A stretch of 64,000 bases of DNA from Cyclaneusma minus (lineage: Eukaryota > Ascomycota > Leotiomycetes > Marthamycetales > Marthamycetaceae), in NCBI GenBank assembly GCA_037179335.1, contig JAKZHN010000011.1, forward strand, positions 340,428 through 404,427, in the 5' to 3' direction. Both the position numbers and the translations under genes were made by a program. Position 1 is the first letter of the stretch. Each line of letters starts with the position of its first letter. This document shows, in pieces, positions 48,301-61,259 of this stretch. The notes under the pieces were generated by a model. That model was not told the origin of the DNA. It did not search any database and was given only the letters and a program-made list of their open reading frames with translations.

Positions 48301-49899
48301 GGTAAGCTAGCTTAAGGCTATATTAAAAAAAATAGCTTGCTTTTATTATTTCTTTTTTAAAGCTTTTTTTTAATAGAAAATTGGGCTTTTACAATTTGTT
48401 AGAGATTTTATATTAATTAAATAATTTTGTTTTTATTATTCAATAACAGGCCTTTTTAAGCTGGTTTTTATATTTTATTAAGAACTTTATATTTGGTATT
48501 ATTTTAAGTTTTTTTTTTGGCTGCATTAAAATTAAAGCATTTAATAATAATATATTGGGCTATTTAAACTCCGGCATTATATTAGCAAAAAGTTTGATAA
48601 TTATTTTTTATTTTAATAAAATTAAAAAAATTATTGAATTTATTTTTGCTATTTTTAAACTAAATAGCAATTAATAATGGTTTTTTTGGCCAATATTTAA
48701 AATCGAAAAAATCATTAAGCAACGGCCGATTTCTTACCAGAGCGAATATATTATATTAAATAGGCTAAAAGGCATAAAACTTTTAATTGGGCAATATAAA
48801 ATTATAATATTCTTTCCACTTTTTTTACTATTAATTCTTTATTTATTTTTTAATTTGTATAACAAGCCTTAGCAATGCTTTTTTTTAGCTTTTTCCTGCG
48901 GCCTTTTTGCCTATAGTTTTGCTGCCTAAATTCCTTAAATTTTTAAAGGGGCTAAAAGGCAAGATTTCTTTATTTCTTTTCCGGCTTGTATTTAATTCTA
49001 TATTTTTTTGCAGCCTTTTTTTTGCTTTACAGCAATACCGGAATGCTTTTAAAAATATTGCTAAAATATTAATAATTATAAATATAATTTAATTAGCAAA
49101 ATTGCCGTAAATATTTTTATAATTTCCTTTAATATATTTTTATATATTTTGGTAATTGTTTAAAGGTTTTTTAATTGGGTATTAAATAATTTATTTAATA
49201 CAATTTTATTGGTTTTATAGGCTTTGCTTAAATAAAAGTATATTATTATATTATAAATAAAAAATAAGCAAATTATTGCATTATATAAGATTTGTTTTTA
49301 AGCCAGTATAGCCCCGATTATTAATAATATTAAGCATTATAATACTATTTTATAACCGAATATATTTTAAATTTTATTTAATAAATATTGCTTTTATTGC
49401 AGCTTGCTATTAATTATAATTTTAGTATATAATTATTACCGGTTTTAAATGCTTAATTACTTTTTAAACTTTAATAAATTAATTTATATTATAATGGCGG
49501 AGGAGTTTTGCAATATATATTAAATAATAGGTTTTTAAATTAAATGCAAAATTGTATTATTTAATTTATTTAATTGCTTTATTATGTATTTTTAATAATG
49601 CTTAAATATTGGTATTTATTATTTGGCTAATAGCTATAAAATATATATGATTTATAATTGCCTTTAATATAATATTAAATATTTTATTGCAAATGTATAT
49701 TAGCCCTTTATTAAAAGATTTAAATAAAATTACTAGTATTAGCGATTTTTATAAAATTCAATTATTTATTAATAATAGCTTGGATTTTATTTTAGCGGTA
49801 TAAAGAATTATTTACCGCTTTATTATAAAGCTTTTTGCCGATTTAATTAATTTTTAAAAAAATTCCTTTTGCTTTAAAATATAAAATAAACGCCGCTAT

Positions 49900-50210
49900 A
49901 ATATATTATTAAAGGCGCCAATTATATTTAGGCTAAATAATATTGCAATTTAATTGTTTTTGAGATTTTATATTATATAAATTTGATTTATAAGCGAATT
50001 TAATATTATATATATACTATAATCTTTTAGGCCCTAAATTGCTATAAAAAAGCAAATTGTCCTTTTTATTATTTTATAAATTGGGCTATTATTAGCCTTT
50101 TTAATGTTTTGCCCAATATATTAAATAGGGCAATAGGCTGGTAGGCCTTTAAAATAATAAAATCGGCCTATTAGATTTTGCAAAATATAATTATTCAGGC
50201 CTTTTGAAAT
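49900..50210 (-). pseudogene. LINE reverse transcriptase, N-terminal blocks (degenerate)
   Basis: The minus strand at about 50,180-50,060 reads ADFIILKAYQPIALFNILG followed by KTLKRLIIAQFI and GQFAFL. This matches the Tad1-clade RT start KPxxxYxxPKAYRPIALLNTLGKxLExxxAxRL, then LLPxxQFG. Frames downstream toward lower coordinates are broken by stops, and the catalytic box was not found. Confidence 0.75.
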
Positions 50211-53080
50211 TTTTATAAATAATATCCAAAATATATATAGCTATTAAATAATTTAATAATACACGCTTTTATTATTTTAAGGATTTGCTGCCAAATTATA
50301 TATAAAATGCTATTTTGGCTTAATATTAATATTAATTTTAAATGCTTAATTGCTCTTCTAATTTTTCTTAATTAATGCGTTAATGATTTTTTTAAAAAGA
50401 ATAGCGCTAGGCTAAATATTTCATAAATCGGCGTTTTCTAAATTTGGAAAAAAACTCTTTTTATAAAACTTTATATATTATTTTAATTTATAAACGGAAT
50501 TGGGTTTTAAATTGTGGTTTAATATAAATTTAAAAAATAAATAAATTCCCTTAGCTTATAGCTTTTTATTTTAGCCTATATAGTTTTTTCTTAAAAAGTT
50601 TTATTAATTTATTTATTACGTTTTTATAAATTCGCCATATATAAATAAATTTAATATGCCTAATAGCTTTTTTTTATATAATTTCGCTTTTTTAAGCTTC
50701 CCTTTATTTTCAATTTTTTTTTTAATTTGCCTAATTTTTTAAATGGCGTAAAAGCATTTTAGCATTTACCAGGCCTTAAATTATTTAAAAAACCGTTTAA
50801 AAAAATTCCGTAAATATTTCTTTTATTAATTTATAAAGCGGGATTAATATTAAATAATTTTTTTAGCAATTATTATATAGCCGCAAATTGGATTTTAATT
50901 AGCCTTTTTTTAATTTTTCCTTATTGGTGGAAAATACGGTATTTTATATAAAGCTAAAATAATAGCTATTAAGCAACGGTTTTTAGCTTAATTAAAATTT
51001 ATTAAAATTCTTATTAAAATAATTTTTTAGGCAATTGCTTCAAATACAAATACAAAATTAATAATATTGCTTTGTTTTTAAAACGCGCTTTATATAATAA
51101 ATCTTTTAAAAATAGTAATTCGAGTTTTAGCTTAAGCAGCCAATTTTCTTTTTTTAATATGGTGTAAATTTGGAAATGTTTTATTATATTTTATTTCGGG
51201 CTATATAAATTGAAACTTTTAGCAAAAGAAACCTTATTTGGCAGGGAATTATAAATATGCTAAGCTAGTTTTAAAAAAAAGTAAATAGGCTATTTATTGC
51301 TAAATATAATACCGGTTTTAAATTATATATATTATATATTTAGAAATTATAATTTTTATTTATTATTCGGATTTTTAAATTTATTATTATTGAATTATAG
51401 CCAATTTTTATTTTTGTTGGCTATTTAAATATAGCTTTTTATTAATATAAATAGCAACCCTTTAAAATTGCTTTTATAAACCAACTTTTTAATAAATAAT
51501 TTTAAAACCTTTTTATAAGGGGCAATAAAACTATTAATTATTTAATTGCCTATTTATTTAGGGCTTTTATATTAAAATTAAATTAAATTCCTATAATTTT
51601 AATTGCTTAAATAACGCCTAAATAGGTTTTGGGCTTTTTTAAATATTACATTATAAAATTTTTAAATATTGCGGCATTATAAATATAAGCCGGTATTTTA
51701 TATTTTCGCCGTTTTATGAAACCGGGCTAGCGCTAAATAGCCGCATTTTATTAATAAGCTGCTTAATTATTTAGCTATTGCTTAGCTGTTTTTTTTTCCA
51801 ATTAATGCCTAAAAGCTTTTTTAATATAAAATTAAGTTTTAAATAAATATCCCTTTATTATCCGTGTTTTAATGTTTTTTCGGTTTTAGCTTTTTAAAAT
51901 TTGTTTATTTTGATTTTAAAATAAATATTTCTAGGTGGTTGGGCGATTTTTTAAGGCGGCTTTTTTTAAATTTTATTAAAATTAAAAAATTAAAATTAAA
52001 GCTTTTTTAAATTTATAACTAAATAATTGCTGGTTTACGGGGGCCAAAGCCTAGCAAAATCAAATTGGGGTTTGCTAATTTTGAGTTTAGCGGAAATTGG
52101 TAATTGCCTAAAAACCGACCGGGACTTTTTTTTAAAAAAAGGTATTGCATGAAACTCCAATTTTACCAAAAGCGCCAAAATCTTTTTGGTTGCTTATTGG
52201 CCTTTTTCCAATTGCGTTTTATAATATAAAATTACCTAAGCATTATAGCCTAAAGTGGGTTTTAAACAGGCGCGGTTTATTTAGTTTTTTAAATTTCGCG
52301 GCATTTTTGCCGTATTTTATAAATAGGCATTTGCTATTTTATATTTTATAAAGGCCCTTATAATTTATACATTTATATATTATAATTTTATATAATTTAA
52401 TGGTATAAAATCCATTGCATTTAATGCAGATGTTTTAAAGGCTTTTATACGCGTTAATAATATGGTTAAATTTATAATACCAAGAATATTATATAATTTT
52501 ATTAAATGCATTAAATAGCTTTATTTATAATATTTTGCCTATAATATTAATGCCGTTTTTTAACAAGCAATTTATTAATACTTTAATATTAATTTTTCAT
52601 ATTAAAAAGCCCTTTATTTTGCCTGATTTTAAGGATTTTTTAATTTATACCGCCTAAATAATTTTTATATCCGGGGCTTATAATTTATTATTATTGGCTA
52701 TTTAATATATAAATATAATATTGAATTAATTAAGCATGGTGCTTATCCAAATGCTATATAGTATAATTGAATATTTTTAATAAATTATAAAACCGCCGGA
52801 AAATAGCTTAATTAGCTATTTTTTAAATTTATGCAAAATTTTTGTTTTAGTTTTGAAAAAAATAATTTAAATTTTAATATTTCTATTTTATAAAGCTTTA
52901 ATTTCTATTATAAATATGCCTAAATATTCGCTATTAATTTTCCGGGCAAATTGTTTTAATGGATTAAAAATCCCTTAGACTTTTTTTTTACTGGTATTTA
53001 AATAATAATATTTTGGACGCGCTTTTTAAAGGCCAAATTGAGCTTATTTAATTTCTTATTTTCAATTAAAAAAAATATTT

Positions 53081-53293
53081 TTAAGGCTTAATTATGGTTT
53101 TTCCGGATATTAATTGGGTGCTTATAGCGGTAATGGCGGCGTATAAGCGTTGCCGCGCTCCAATTGTTTTAATAATGCAATTAATGGATTTTTTAATATA
53201 ATTTATTTTAGATTTTAGCGTATTTAAAAATGCGCCGGATATTAGATAGCCGATAATTATTTCTTTTATTATAGCGGTCAATTTTATTACCAA
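53081..53293 (-). other. 70-codon open frame in the 5' part of the LINE
   Basis: The frame reads MVIKLTAIIKEIIIGYLISG and onward to INCIIKTIGARQRLYAAITAIS. By position it should be in ORF1 (the gag-like protein) of the LINE. I do not recognise a domain. Composition is less AT-driven than neighbouring frames, so it probably is a piece of real coding sequence. Confidence 0.4.
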
Positions 53294-53639
53294 AATAAAA
53301 AAATTATTAAACCGCTTTTTAAAACCTTTAGGCTTATTGCTAGCTAAATTTGCCCATTTACCAATATTGCTATGCTTTATATAAAAATTTTTAATTTTTT
53401 TAATAATTATTGCCTAAGCTTGCGCCTTTAGGGCCGCATTAATTTTGTTCTGGCGCTATTTTGGTATTAATTTAGTAATGCCCTTAGTTTTGTTTTTTTG
53501 CAACGGCAATGCTATTTTGCCTTATAATAAGCTGGCATTTTGCCGGTTTATTAAACCAAGAACGGAAAATTAATTAACATAGGTTTTAATAATATTGCTT
53601 TTAAAAACGAGATTTACTCTGGTATATATAGATTTCATA

Positions 53640-56600
53640 TTTTAATTTATCGTATTAAAATTTTTAAAGCAATTTAAAAATTTAAATAATTTAATATAAT
53701 ATTATTAACATTTAATAGCCTTTTAGGTTTGCAAGCTAATTAATATAAAATTAATATATTAAATATATAATATTAAATTTCTTGCAATTATAAAATCCTT
53801 TTAATATTAAAAGCAATATTTTAAAAACTTATATTATAAAATTTAAATGCTTTTGAATTATAATATTTTATATTATTTTATAAATATAAACACATTTAAT
53901 AAATATTAAATAAAATAAATCATAAAATTAAAATTTTATTATTTTAATATTATATATATTGCAAAAATTAAAAATCCTATTAATTGTTTATTTTATAAGC
54001 TAAACTATAAAAAGGCAGTAAAAAATATTTAAATAAAAAGATTAAAAATATTTCTGCCTATATTAAAATAAAAGCTTTGCTATTTATTTAATTATATACT
54101 AAATATATAATTTTTAAAGAATATTGCTGCTTTTACAAATATAGTAATTATATTCTAATTAAAATTATTAAATTGGAAAATTAATATTATATGCTTTATT
54201 TATATATTATAAATGCAAATTTCCAAAAAAGACTATATTTTATCTAAGCTATAAAAATCGAAAAGCTAAAATAACCAAAATAAGCTTTATAATTATTTTT
54301 AAAGCTTAAAATAATAATAAAAATATAATAAAAATATAAAGCCAATTTATATTATATAAAGATAAATAATAGCAATTTAAAAATAATAGATTATATGAAA
54401 AAAGCAAATTATATTTTAATAGCAAATATATTATATAATAAATTTTTATATATTTATTATAATAGCAACTTAATAAATTATTTTAAAATAAATTAAACAT
54501 TAATTTTAATTTATTATAAATATTATTAATTAAAGATAAAAATAAACATATGAAACTATATATATAATTATTATATTTGCTAATAAAATTAAGTTTGCCA
54601 ATATATAATTTATAATTAGCTATAGCTTTTGCTTTTAATTAATAAGTTTATTATAAATTTATTAAAATTATAATATATAAGCAAAATATATAATATTAAT
54701 TTAATAATAATAAATTATTATATGAAAATTTTATAATTTATATATATAATTAAACATATTAATATATAACTGGTTATAAAATTATTTTTCAATAAAGTTG
54801 TTTATTTTATAATTTTTTTTAAAGTTATTATATTTAATTATAGCTTTATATTTATTAGTGCATTATAAAAAGCCTTTTGCTATAAATTTTATATAATATA
54901 TAAATATAGTATTATATTTTGGTTTAAATAAATAGGCAAATAAACCAAATAAACCAAATTTGAAAGGCCTATATATAATATTGCTATAATAATAATAAAA
55001 TAAATTAGGCAATTTAATTAGCTATAGCAACGTTTGCCTATAATAATATAAAGCAATTTTCCTTTTATATATATATAATATAATAAATATATACTATTAT
55101 AAAAATTGGAAAAATATTATTAATAAATATATAAAGCAATATATAAAAAAGTATAAAATTTTAAATTTTAATAAAAAAGCTGGGTTTTTTTATTTATTAG
55201 AAATATATGCTTTAAAGCCGAAAAGCTAGCAAAAACATATATAAACCTTTTTTTTTATTACCAAAAGAATAAAAGCCCAAGCCTATTATTTAAAATTCCT
55301 ATTTAAATTTTAATTAAAAGAATATATAATAGTTCAAAATAATATATATAAATTATGCCTCATAAATTTTAATAATTTTAAAAATAACCAAAAATAAAAA
55401 TAAAAAAATATGCTTATATTTTATATATATTAAAAAAGCTAAAACCGAGATTAAAACAAAATCTTAATTTAAAAAAACCTTAAAAATATCCTAATAATTT
55501 TAAGCAAATTTATTAAAACAATACCAAAGCTAAATTATAATAATAATAAAGAAATTATAAAAAAAAACGCAAGCTTTAAAAAGAATGCCAAAAACCCAGC
55601 TTTAGCCTTATATTTAAATAAAAAATGCCTAATTATATATAATATTAAGCAAAAGCAACAATAAAATATTTAAAATAGAAAAATATAAATTATATTTTAT
55701 AAAAAATAAATTAAAAGATTAAAAATTAAATAATAAATTTAATTAAATTAAAAATTATACAATATATAAACAAAAATTATAAATTCCGTATATTAAATAA
55801 TCCAATTAAAACTAAATATTATATCAAATAAATCCGGTTAGCAAAATTAAAAAATCTATAATATTTTCAAACTCTAATTCGTATATATTCAATCCATAAT
55901 TTCCATATTTTATATTATATTGCCAAAAGCCTAGTTTTCCTTTTTTATATTAAATACAATATTATTGAAAAAAAAATCTTTATATTTTAATTAAATATAT
56001 ATAAAACAACGGGAAATAAATTTAAAAAATAGCACCAAATATTAATTGCTATATATATTAAATTATAAATTATAAAAATAATTTTAATTAAAGCTATTAT
56101 TATAGCTATAATGTTTTCAAATGCATTACGCATTTTATATTTTAAAAAGATATAAATTTTAAAGCTAAAACAAATCCCGGCGGTTTTTATATTACTTTTT
56201 AATTAAATTAACTTATTATTAAATTTATAATTTCTATATTTTATATTATATTGCTAAAAGCCCGGTGTTTGTTATATTAAATAAAATATTATTAAAAGAA
56301 TGCTTCAAATTATAATTTATTCATATTTTAATTAAATATATATAGAACAAACAAAAAATGAATTTATTAAATAATATTAAATATTAAATGCTAGATATAT
56401 TAAAATTTAAATTGCAAAAATAATTTTAATTAAAGCAATTATTCCATTTTTAATATTCCATTTTTAATATTTTTCAAAATATTGCATATTTTATATTTTA
56501 AAAAAATATAAATTTTAAAGCAAAAAGGAATTTTGGTAGCCTTTATATTATTTGTTAATTAAATTAACTTATTGTTATAATTAACGCATTAAGTTTTAAA

Positions 56601-57699
56601 AAAGGCCTAAACCTTGGTATAATAATAATAATAAAATATAAAAGCATTATAAGCTATATTAAATAAAAAAAGCTTAAGCAGCAAAAGTCTATAAAATAAT
56701 AAATTAATTAGCAAAAGAAAATAAAAACAGCAAGATATAAGCTTATTATATAATAAACGTGCTTATAATTATTGCAATAATAATTGCATTTAAAATTATT
56801 TATAGGCTATTTATAAATATTAAGAATTTTGTAAAAATGATTTAAATAAAAGCTTTGTATATAATAAATGCAAATATAAATCCAAAATATAAATATAGGC
56901 TTAATACAAATATAATTTGAATTTTGCGGCAAAATTGCAAATTTAATATTATAATTATAATTATAAATAAATCTCCTATTATATAAGGCTTAGAATAAGC
57001 CGCCGCCAAAGTTTTGCATTTTATAATTAAAAATTTTAAAAGCTATAATATTAAAATAAAAAAAAGCTTAATTTTCGCTAAAAAAACGTATATTAAAAAC
57101 TCCGTATAAAAGCAAGAATAAAATAAAGCCTTAATAAAGCCTAATATAATTGCTATAAAAGAATTACTAAAAAACAAAATCTTTTAAAATTTGCCAAAAA
57201 AAAATTAAAAAAGTTAAAATCGAAAACGCAATTAAAAATTAATATATTACCATTATATAGAACGTATAATACGCGTATAAAAGAAAAAGGCGAAATATTA
57301 AAAAAACCTTAAAAACCAATTATTTAAAATAAGCCGCCGCTATATTAATTTTTTAGCATTTGTAAAATAAGCATGCACAAAAGCAAAAAAAGCATATATA
57401 AACCAATAAAAATAATAAAACCCTAATAAGTTTTAATAAAAAAAAAAAAAAAAAAAAAGCCTAAAATTAATGTAATAATAAATAATATAAGCTATATACC
57501 AAAATTAAAGCTTTAAAAATTAAGCAATAATAAATTTAAAAATAATTATTAATAATAGCAAATTAATAAAAGCCTACCAATTTATGCAGCCAAAATAAAA
57601 AACCAAGATTAATAATTAAAATCAAATATTAAACCACCAAAAAGCAAAAATCCGTATTTAAAAGCGTTAAAGGCCGGAGCTATAAAAAAAAGGAACAAT
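53640..57699 (+). pseudogene. E6 pol 3' part (degenerate)
   Basis: A-rich plus-strand sequence between the LINE and the 3' LTR of E6. It should encode the rest of RNase H and integrase; I could not match blocks with confidence. It contains a 331-bp tandem duplication (55,896-56,560) and a run of 22 A at about 57,438. Confidence 0.45.
55896..56560 (+). repeat. 331-bp tandem duplication inside E6
   Basis: ATAATTTCCATATTTTATATTA at 55,896 recurs as ATAATTTCTATATTTTATATTA at 56,227. The copies go on through TATTGCCAAAAGCC / TATTGCTAAAAGCC, AATTAAATATATATA and AATTAAATTAACTTATT, with transitions and small gaps. It lies downstream of pol. Confidence 0.8.
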
Positions 57700-57925
57700 T
57701 ATTATATAAGGCTAAAAAAGGCCCTTTGCAAATATTTTATAAAATATATACATTAAAAATATATAAAAAGTAAATATTGATTGTTAAAAAAACTAAGCAA
57801 GGCTTTTAGCGCATAATATTTAAGCGCTGCTATTTTTATTTAAAAAGGGCAGCGGCTATTTTTTATAATTAAGAAATATATACAATATACCCCTATTTGC
57901 CAATCTAATTTTAACTATTATAACA
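57700..57925 (+). repeat. E6 3' LTR, 226 bp
   Basis: It begins TATTATATAAGGCTAAAAAAG and ends TAACTATTATAACA; TSD ATAAT follows. It is the RIP-mutated partner of 41,780-42,005 in its first third, but keeps more G+C than the partner in a later part (AGCGCATAATATTTAAGCGC). Confidence 0.9.
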
Positions 57926-60019
57926 ATAATATATTTAAAGAATATTTTGCATAATATTTAAACCCAATATTTCAATTTAAAATATCGTTAAAAAATTGAT
58001 ATAAAAAATTATATTAAATTATATAATAACCTATTAATAAAAGCCCGCTATATATTTATTTTTTTAATATTAAAAAAGCTTTGGCTAAATTTTATAAATA
58101 AAATCTATAATTATTTTTTATTTTAAAATAATGCAAATTTTATAGCTTTTGTTTTAATTAAAATAAATAAGCTATATTAAAATTATATAAAGGCTGAATT
58201 ATATATAATACGCTTATTCAATACAAATAATTATATAATATTGCATGCTAAAATAAAAAGCTATATTATTAAATTATAAAAGCTACAATATATCTATTTT
58301 ACATTATAAAAAAGGAAATTTTATATTATTAAATTATTACGGCCTATATATATTATATAAAGCGTTGTTTTAAATATTAATTTTAATATATTTAATATAT
58401 AATAGCTATAAAAAGCTTTATAGCTAGCTATATTTTCCTATAATAATTTATAATTTTATTATTAATTTTTAAACTTTTCCTTTTAATTTTAAAAAGCAAT
58501 CCGGGCATTAAAAAGAAAAACGTATTTATGAAACGAAAATATTTTATAAGCGAAAAATTTATATTTATTATAAATAAAATATATTTAGCTATATATTATT
58601 AAGCTATAATAATTAGCTAATATTTAAAAAGGCAAAAATACAGCAGCATTAAAAACTGGTATTAAAGAAAAAAAAGCAAATATAAAAGCAGCGTAGAATA
58701 ATTTGCAAGGCTTAAATAAAGCAAGAAAAAATCCAAAAGCAATTAAAAAAAAGGCTTTATAAAAGAATATATTAAAGAATAAAAAAATAAAATAGCGTAA
58801 ATAACACCAACGCCAAAAGCAATCTTTTTATTGCTATATAAAATGCCGGTTTAGCCTAAATAAAAATAGGCAGAAAAAAAAATGTATTTAATTAATTTTA
58901 ATAAACCAAGTAAATCAATAATAAACTTTTATAAAATAAATTTAAAAAAAGAGCTGAAATGCCTGTAGAAAAAAATTAATATTTATAATAAAAAACCAGT
59001 AAATTGGCAACGATTAAAAAAGATAAGAATAATGAAAAAAAAAAGAAAAAGTGGCAAAAGGCCAATTAGCTAGCAATAAAAACGCGGTTTAAATATAAAA
59101 GGACTATAATAAATTTGGATTTTAATAAAATTATATGCAAAAATAATAGAAATTTCCAAATTAAACTTAAAAATAAGCTAAAAAATATTAGATAAATATT
59201 TAAGCGTTAGTTTTTTAAACGGCCCGTAAAAAGCCAAATAAATAAAAATATAGAAAAGAATAGAGATAATAGTAAAAATAAAAATAAAAATAATAATAAA
59301 AATAGGATTAAAAATAACAATAAAGTTAATAACGGCCAATTTTAATTTATTCAATTAACGCTTTTTCCCAAAAAGCCTATACTAATTGCGGAATAATTGA
59401 AATTAAAAAAATAAATTACCGCCTTTTTTGCTTAATTAAAGGCTTATGCAGCAGCTTATAAACTATTATTAAAGCTAGATATTATATAAAAATGCCCAAA
59501 TTACAAAACAAAAATTATAAAAAATATATTATAAAATAAATACCGCTGCGATTTTAGCAGATTTTTTACAAACGCTATAAATTAAATAAGGCTTGGGCTA
59601 TATAGCATAAAAAGAAATTGCTAAATATTAACTGGAATAAATTTAAAAATTGCTTATTTAAATTATTTAAATTGAAATTTAAATATTTATTGCATTTAAA
59701 TGCATTTAATTATATTTGCAATTAATTTAAAAAATGAAAGCTATTTTTTTTAAAAAAAATAAATTAATTAAAATGTTAAATTATTGAAAAAGCTAGGCTA
59801 TAGCTAAATAAATTACCAAAAAGTATTTTACCAAAATTCAAAAGCTAATATTAAAAGATAAATTGCCTATATAAAAGAATAAGTTTTAATTTATTTATTA
59901 TATTATAGTATTTAAGGTAATTATAATATTAATAATGGATAACTCTTATATAATAGTAAAAAATATTAAAAAAGCGGGATAGCTTTTTAATTTAAAAATA
60001 CCGGATAATATTATGCCTA

Positions 60020-60270
60020 GGAATTTTAATAATAAAAATAAAAATAAAATAAAAAGAAACAAAAGCACAAGGAAAAAAAGAAGACAAAAGAAAATAAAAA
60101 AAAGAAGAAAAACAATAAGAAAACAAATAAGAAAAAGAATAAGAAAAACAATAAGAAAAATAAAATAAAACGCCTAGCGACGGGATTATGGAAAAGAATA
60201 AAATGCCTGCCCCAATTAGTGTCGATTTGCTATATTGCGGGCTTTCATACAAAAAGCAGCGTATAATTAA
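60020..60270 (+). pseudogene. Charged, Lys/Glu-rich degenerate frame in E9
   Basis: About 150 bases of AAG/GAA/AAA-type codons (60,031-60,175) give a run of Lys, Asn, Glu and Arg. If G-to-A changes are undone in thought, it would be Glu/Asp-rich. It is followed by KRLATGLWKRIKCLPQLVSI and YIAGFHTKSS, a better-preserved and unbiased segment to about 60,270. The stop-free minus-strand frame here (60,252-59,992, Ser/Phe/Tyr-rich) is its shadow. Family unknown; it looks like the C-terminal part of a real protein. Confidence 0.4.
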
Positions 60271-60601
60271 TAGGATTATAAATACGCCAATTTATATTAA
60301 TGGCCTATACTTTTATAGGCATTTATTTAAAATATAATAAAAATGAAATAGGCCTTATAAAATTAAATAAATTGAAAAACAATAAAAATTAAATTGCCTT
60401 GCTAAATAATTGCTATTTATTTATATACTTTATAGGTAATAAATGGTATTTAATGTTATATTAATATATAGCTTAATTGCTATTTTAAATTTGTATATTT
60501 TTATTTTTGTTTTAAATTTAAAAAATCCAAATTTATATTTTTGCTTATTTTTCTCCCGGATTTAAAAAACCCAGATTTGTATTTTTGTATTTATTTTAGT
60601 T

Positions 60602-60670
60602 TTTAAATTTGGATTGCTTAAATTCAAATTGCTTAAATTTAAATTGCTTAAATATAGACTTTTTAAATTT
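60602..60670 (+). repeat. Short direct repeat ATTGCTTAAATT, inverted copy at 40,149
   Basis: ATTGCTTAAATT occurs three times in a row at about 17-bp spacing. The reverse complement pattern (AATTTAAGCAAT) is found at 40,149-40,202. Both lie inside E9 at unequal distance from its ends. Confidence 0.6.
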
Positions 60671-60724
60671 ATAATATAAACATATAAAAATATAAATTTG
60701 GGTTTTATTATATCCAAAACAAAT

Positions 60725-60910
60725 GGAAATATTAGCGGCAAATTTAATTATAGGCTTTGCCGGGATAGATTTTATAAAGATTAATTTAATAAAAGTAAGC
60801 TTTATAAATAAAAATCGATTTTTTTCCCTATAAAATTTATCTTTATTAAATCGACTTTTATAAAATCCATCCCGGCAAAGCCTATAACCAAGTTTGCCAT
60901 TAACACTTTC
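60725..60910. repeat. 186-bp palindrome (arms about 93 bp)
   Basis: The left arm (GGAAATATTAGCGGCAAA, then TATAGGCTTTGCCGGGAT, ATTTTATAAA) is the reverse complement of the right arm (ATCCCGGCAAAGCCTATA, then TTTGCCATTAACACTTTC). Differences are mostly transitions. There is almost no loop (centre near 60,817). The core TATAGGCTTTGCCGGGAT is identical in both arms. Confidence 0.9.
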
Positions 60911-61259
60911 ACTATTTTTTTAAAATTAACCCTAATTCCTCCAAAAATTAAATGCTTAATTCTAGATTAAAATTTCCGCAACGCCTATTATTATTATACC
61001 AAAGCATTTTTTTAGGCTTTATAGCTATTTGAATGAAGAATAAAGATTAATTAAATTATTAATAATGCAAGTTTAAAGGCATTATAAAGTAATTAAGGCT
61101 TTTTATTTTATATAAATTTAATGGCTATATAAATCATAATTGCTAAATCTTTTAAATTTGCGTTTTTAAAATTTAAACAATTTAAATTTGGGTTTTATTT
61201 ATATATTATAATATTTATCTATAATGCATTAAATTTAATTGCCTTTAATTAAAAAAAAA

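Larger units (their letters stand above)
45331..53635 (-). mobile_element. Long Tad1-type LINE, about 8.3 kb, nested in E6
   Basis: The minus strand contains a Tad1-like reverse transcriptase near 50,180-50,060. The 3' end (low coordinates) has a 46-nt stem-loop and an AATAAA-type tail that match the short LINE at 6,710-6,769; the 5' end (AATCTATATATACC, about 53,635) matches the start of the short copy. Possible TSD: TTTTAAATTTATAATATT at 45,317 and ATTTTAATTTATCGTATT at 53,639. The element lies in the RNase H of E6. The plus strand is T-rich throughout, as expected for coding on the minus strand. No LTRs were found for it. Confidence 0.75.
41780..57925 (+). mobile_element. E6: Ty3/gypsy element of about 7.8 kb, carrying an 8.3-kb LINE
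   Basis: LTRs of 226 bp each (41,780-42,005 and 57,700-57,925) with TSD ATAAT define it. A gypsy RT (about 44,640-45,060) and the start of RNase H (to about 45,320) are on the plus strand. The RNase H is cut by the LINE and coding-like A-rich sequence resumes at about 53,640. The LTR does not resemble those of E1, E2 or E4, so this is a different gypsy family. It is inserted in E9. Confidence 0.9.

Noticed and set aside
59992..60252. 86-codon Ser/Phe/Tyr-rich minus frame as a membrane protein
   Set aside because: It is the complement of a Lys/Glu-rich plus-strand run; its hydrophobicity is an effect of A-rich sequence on the other strand.
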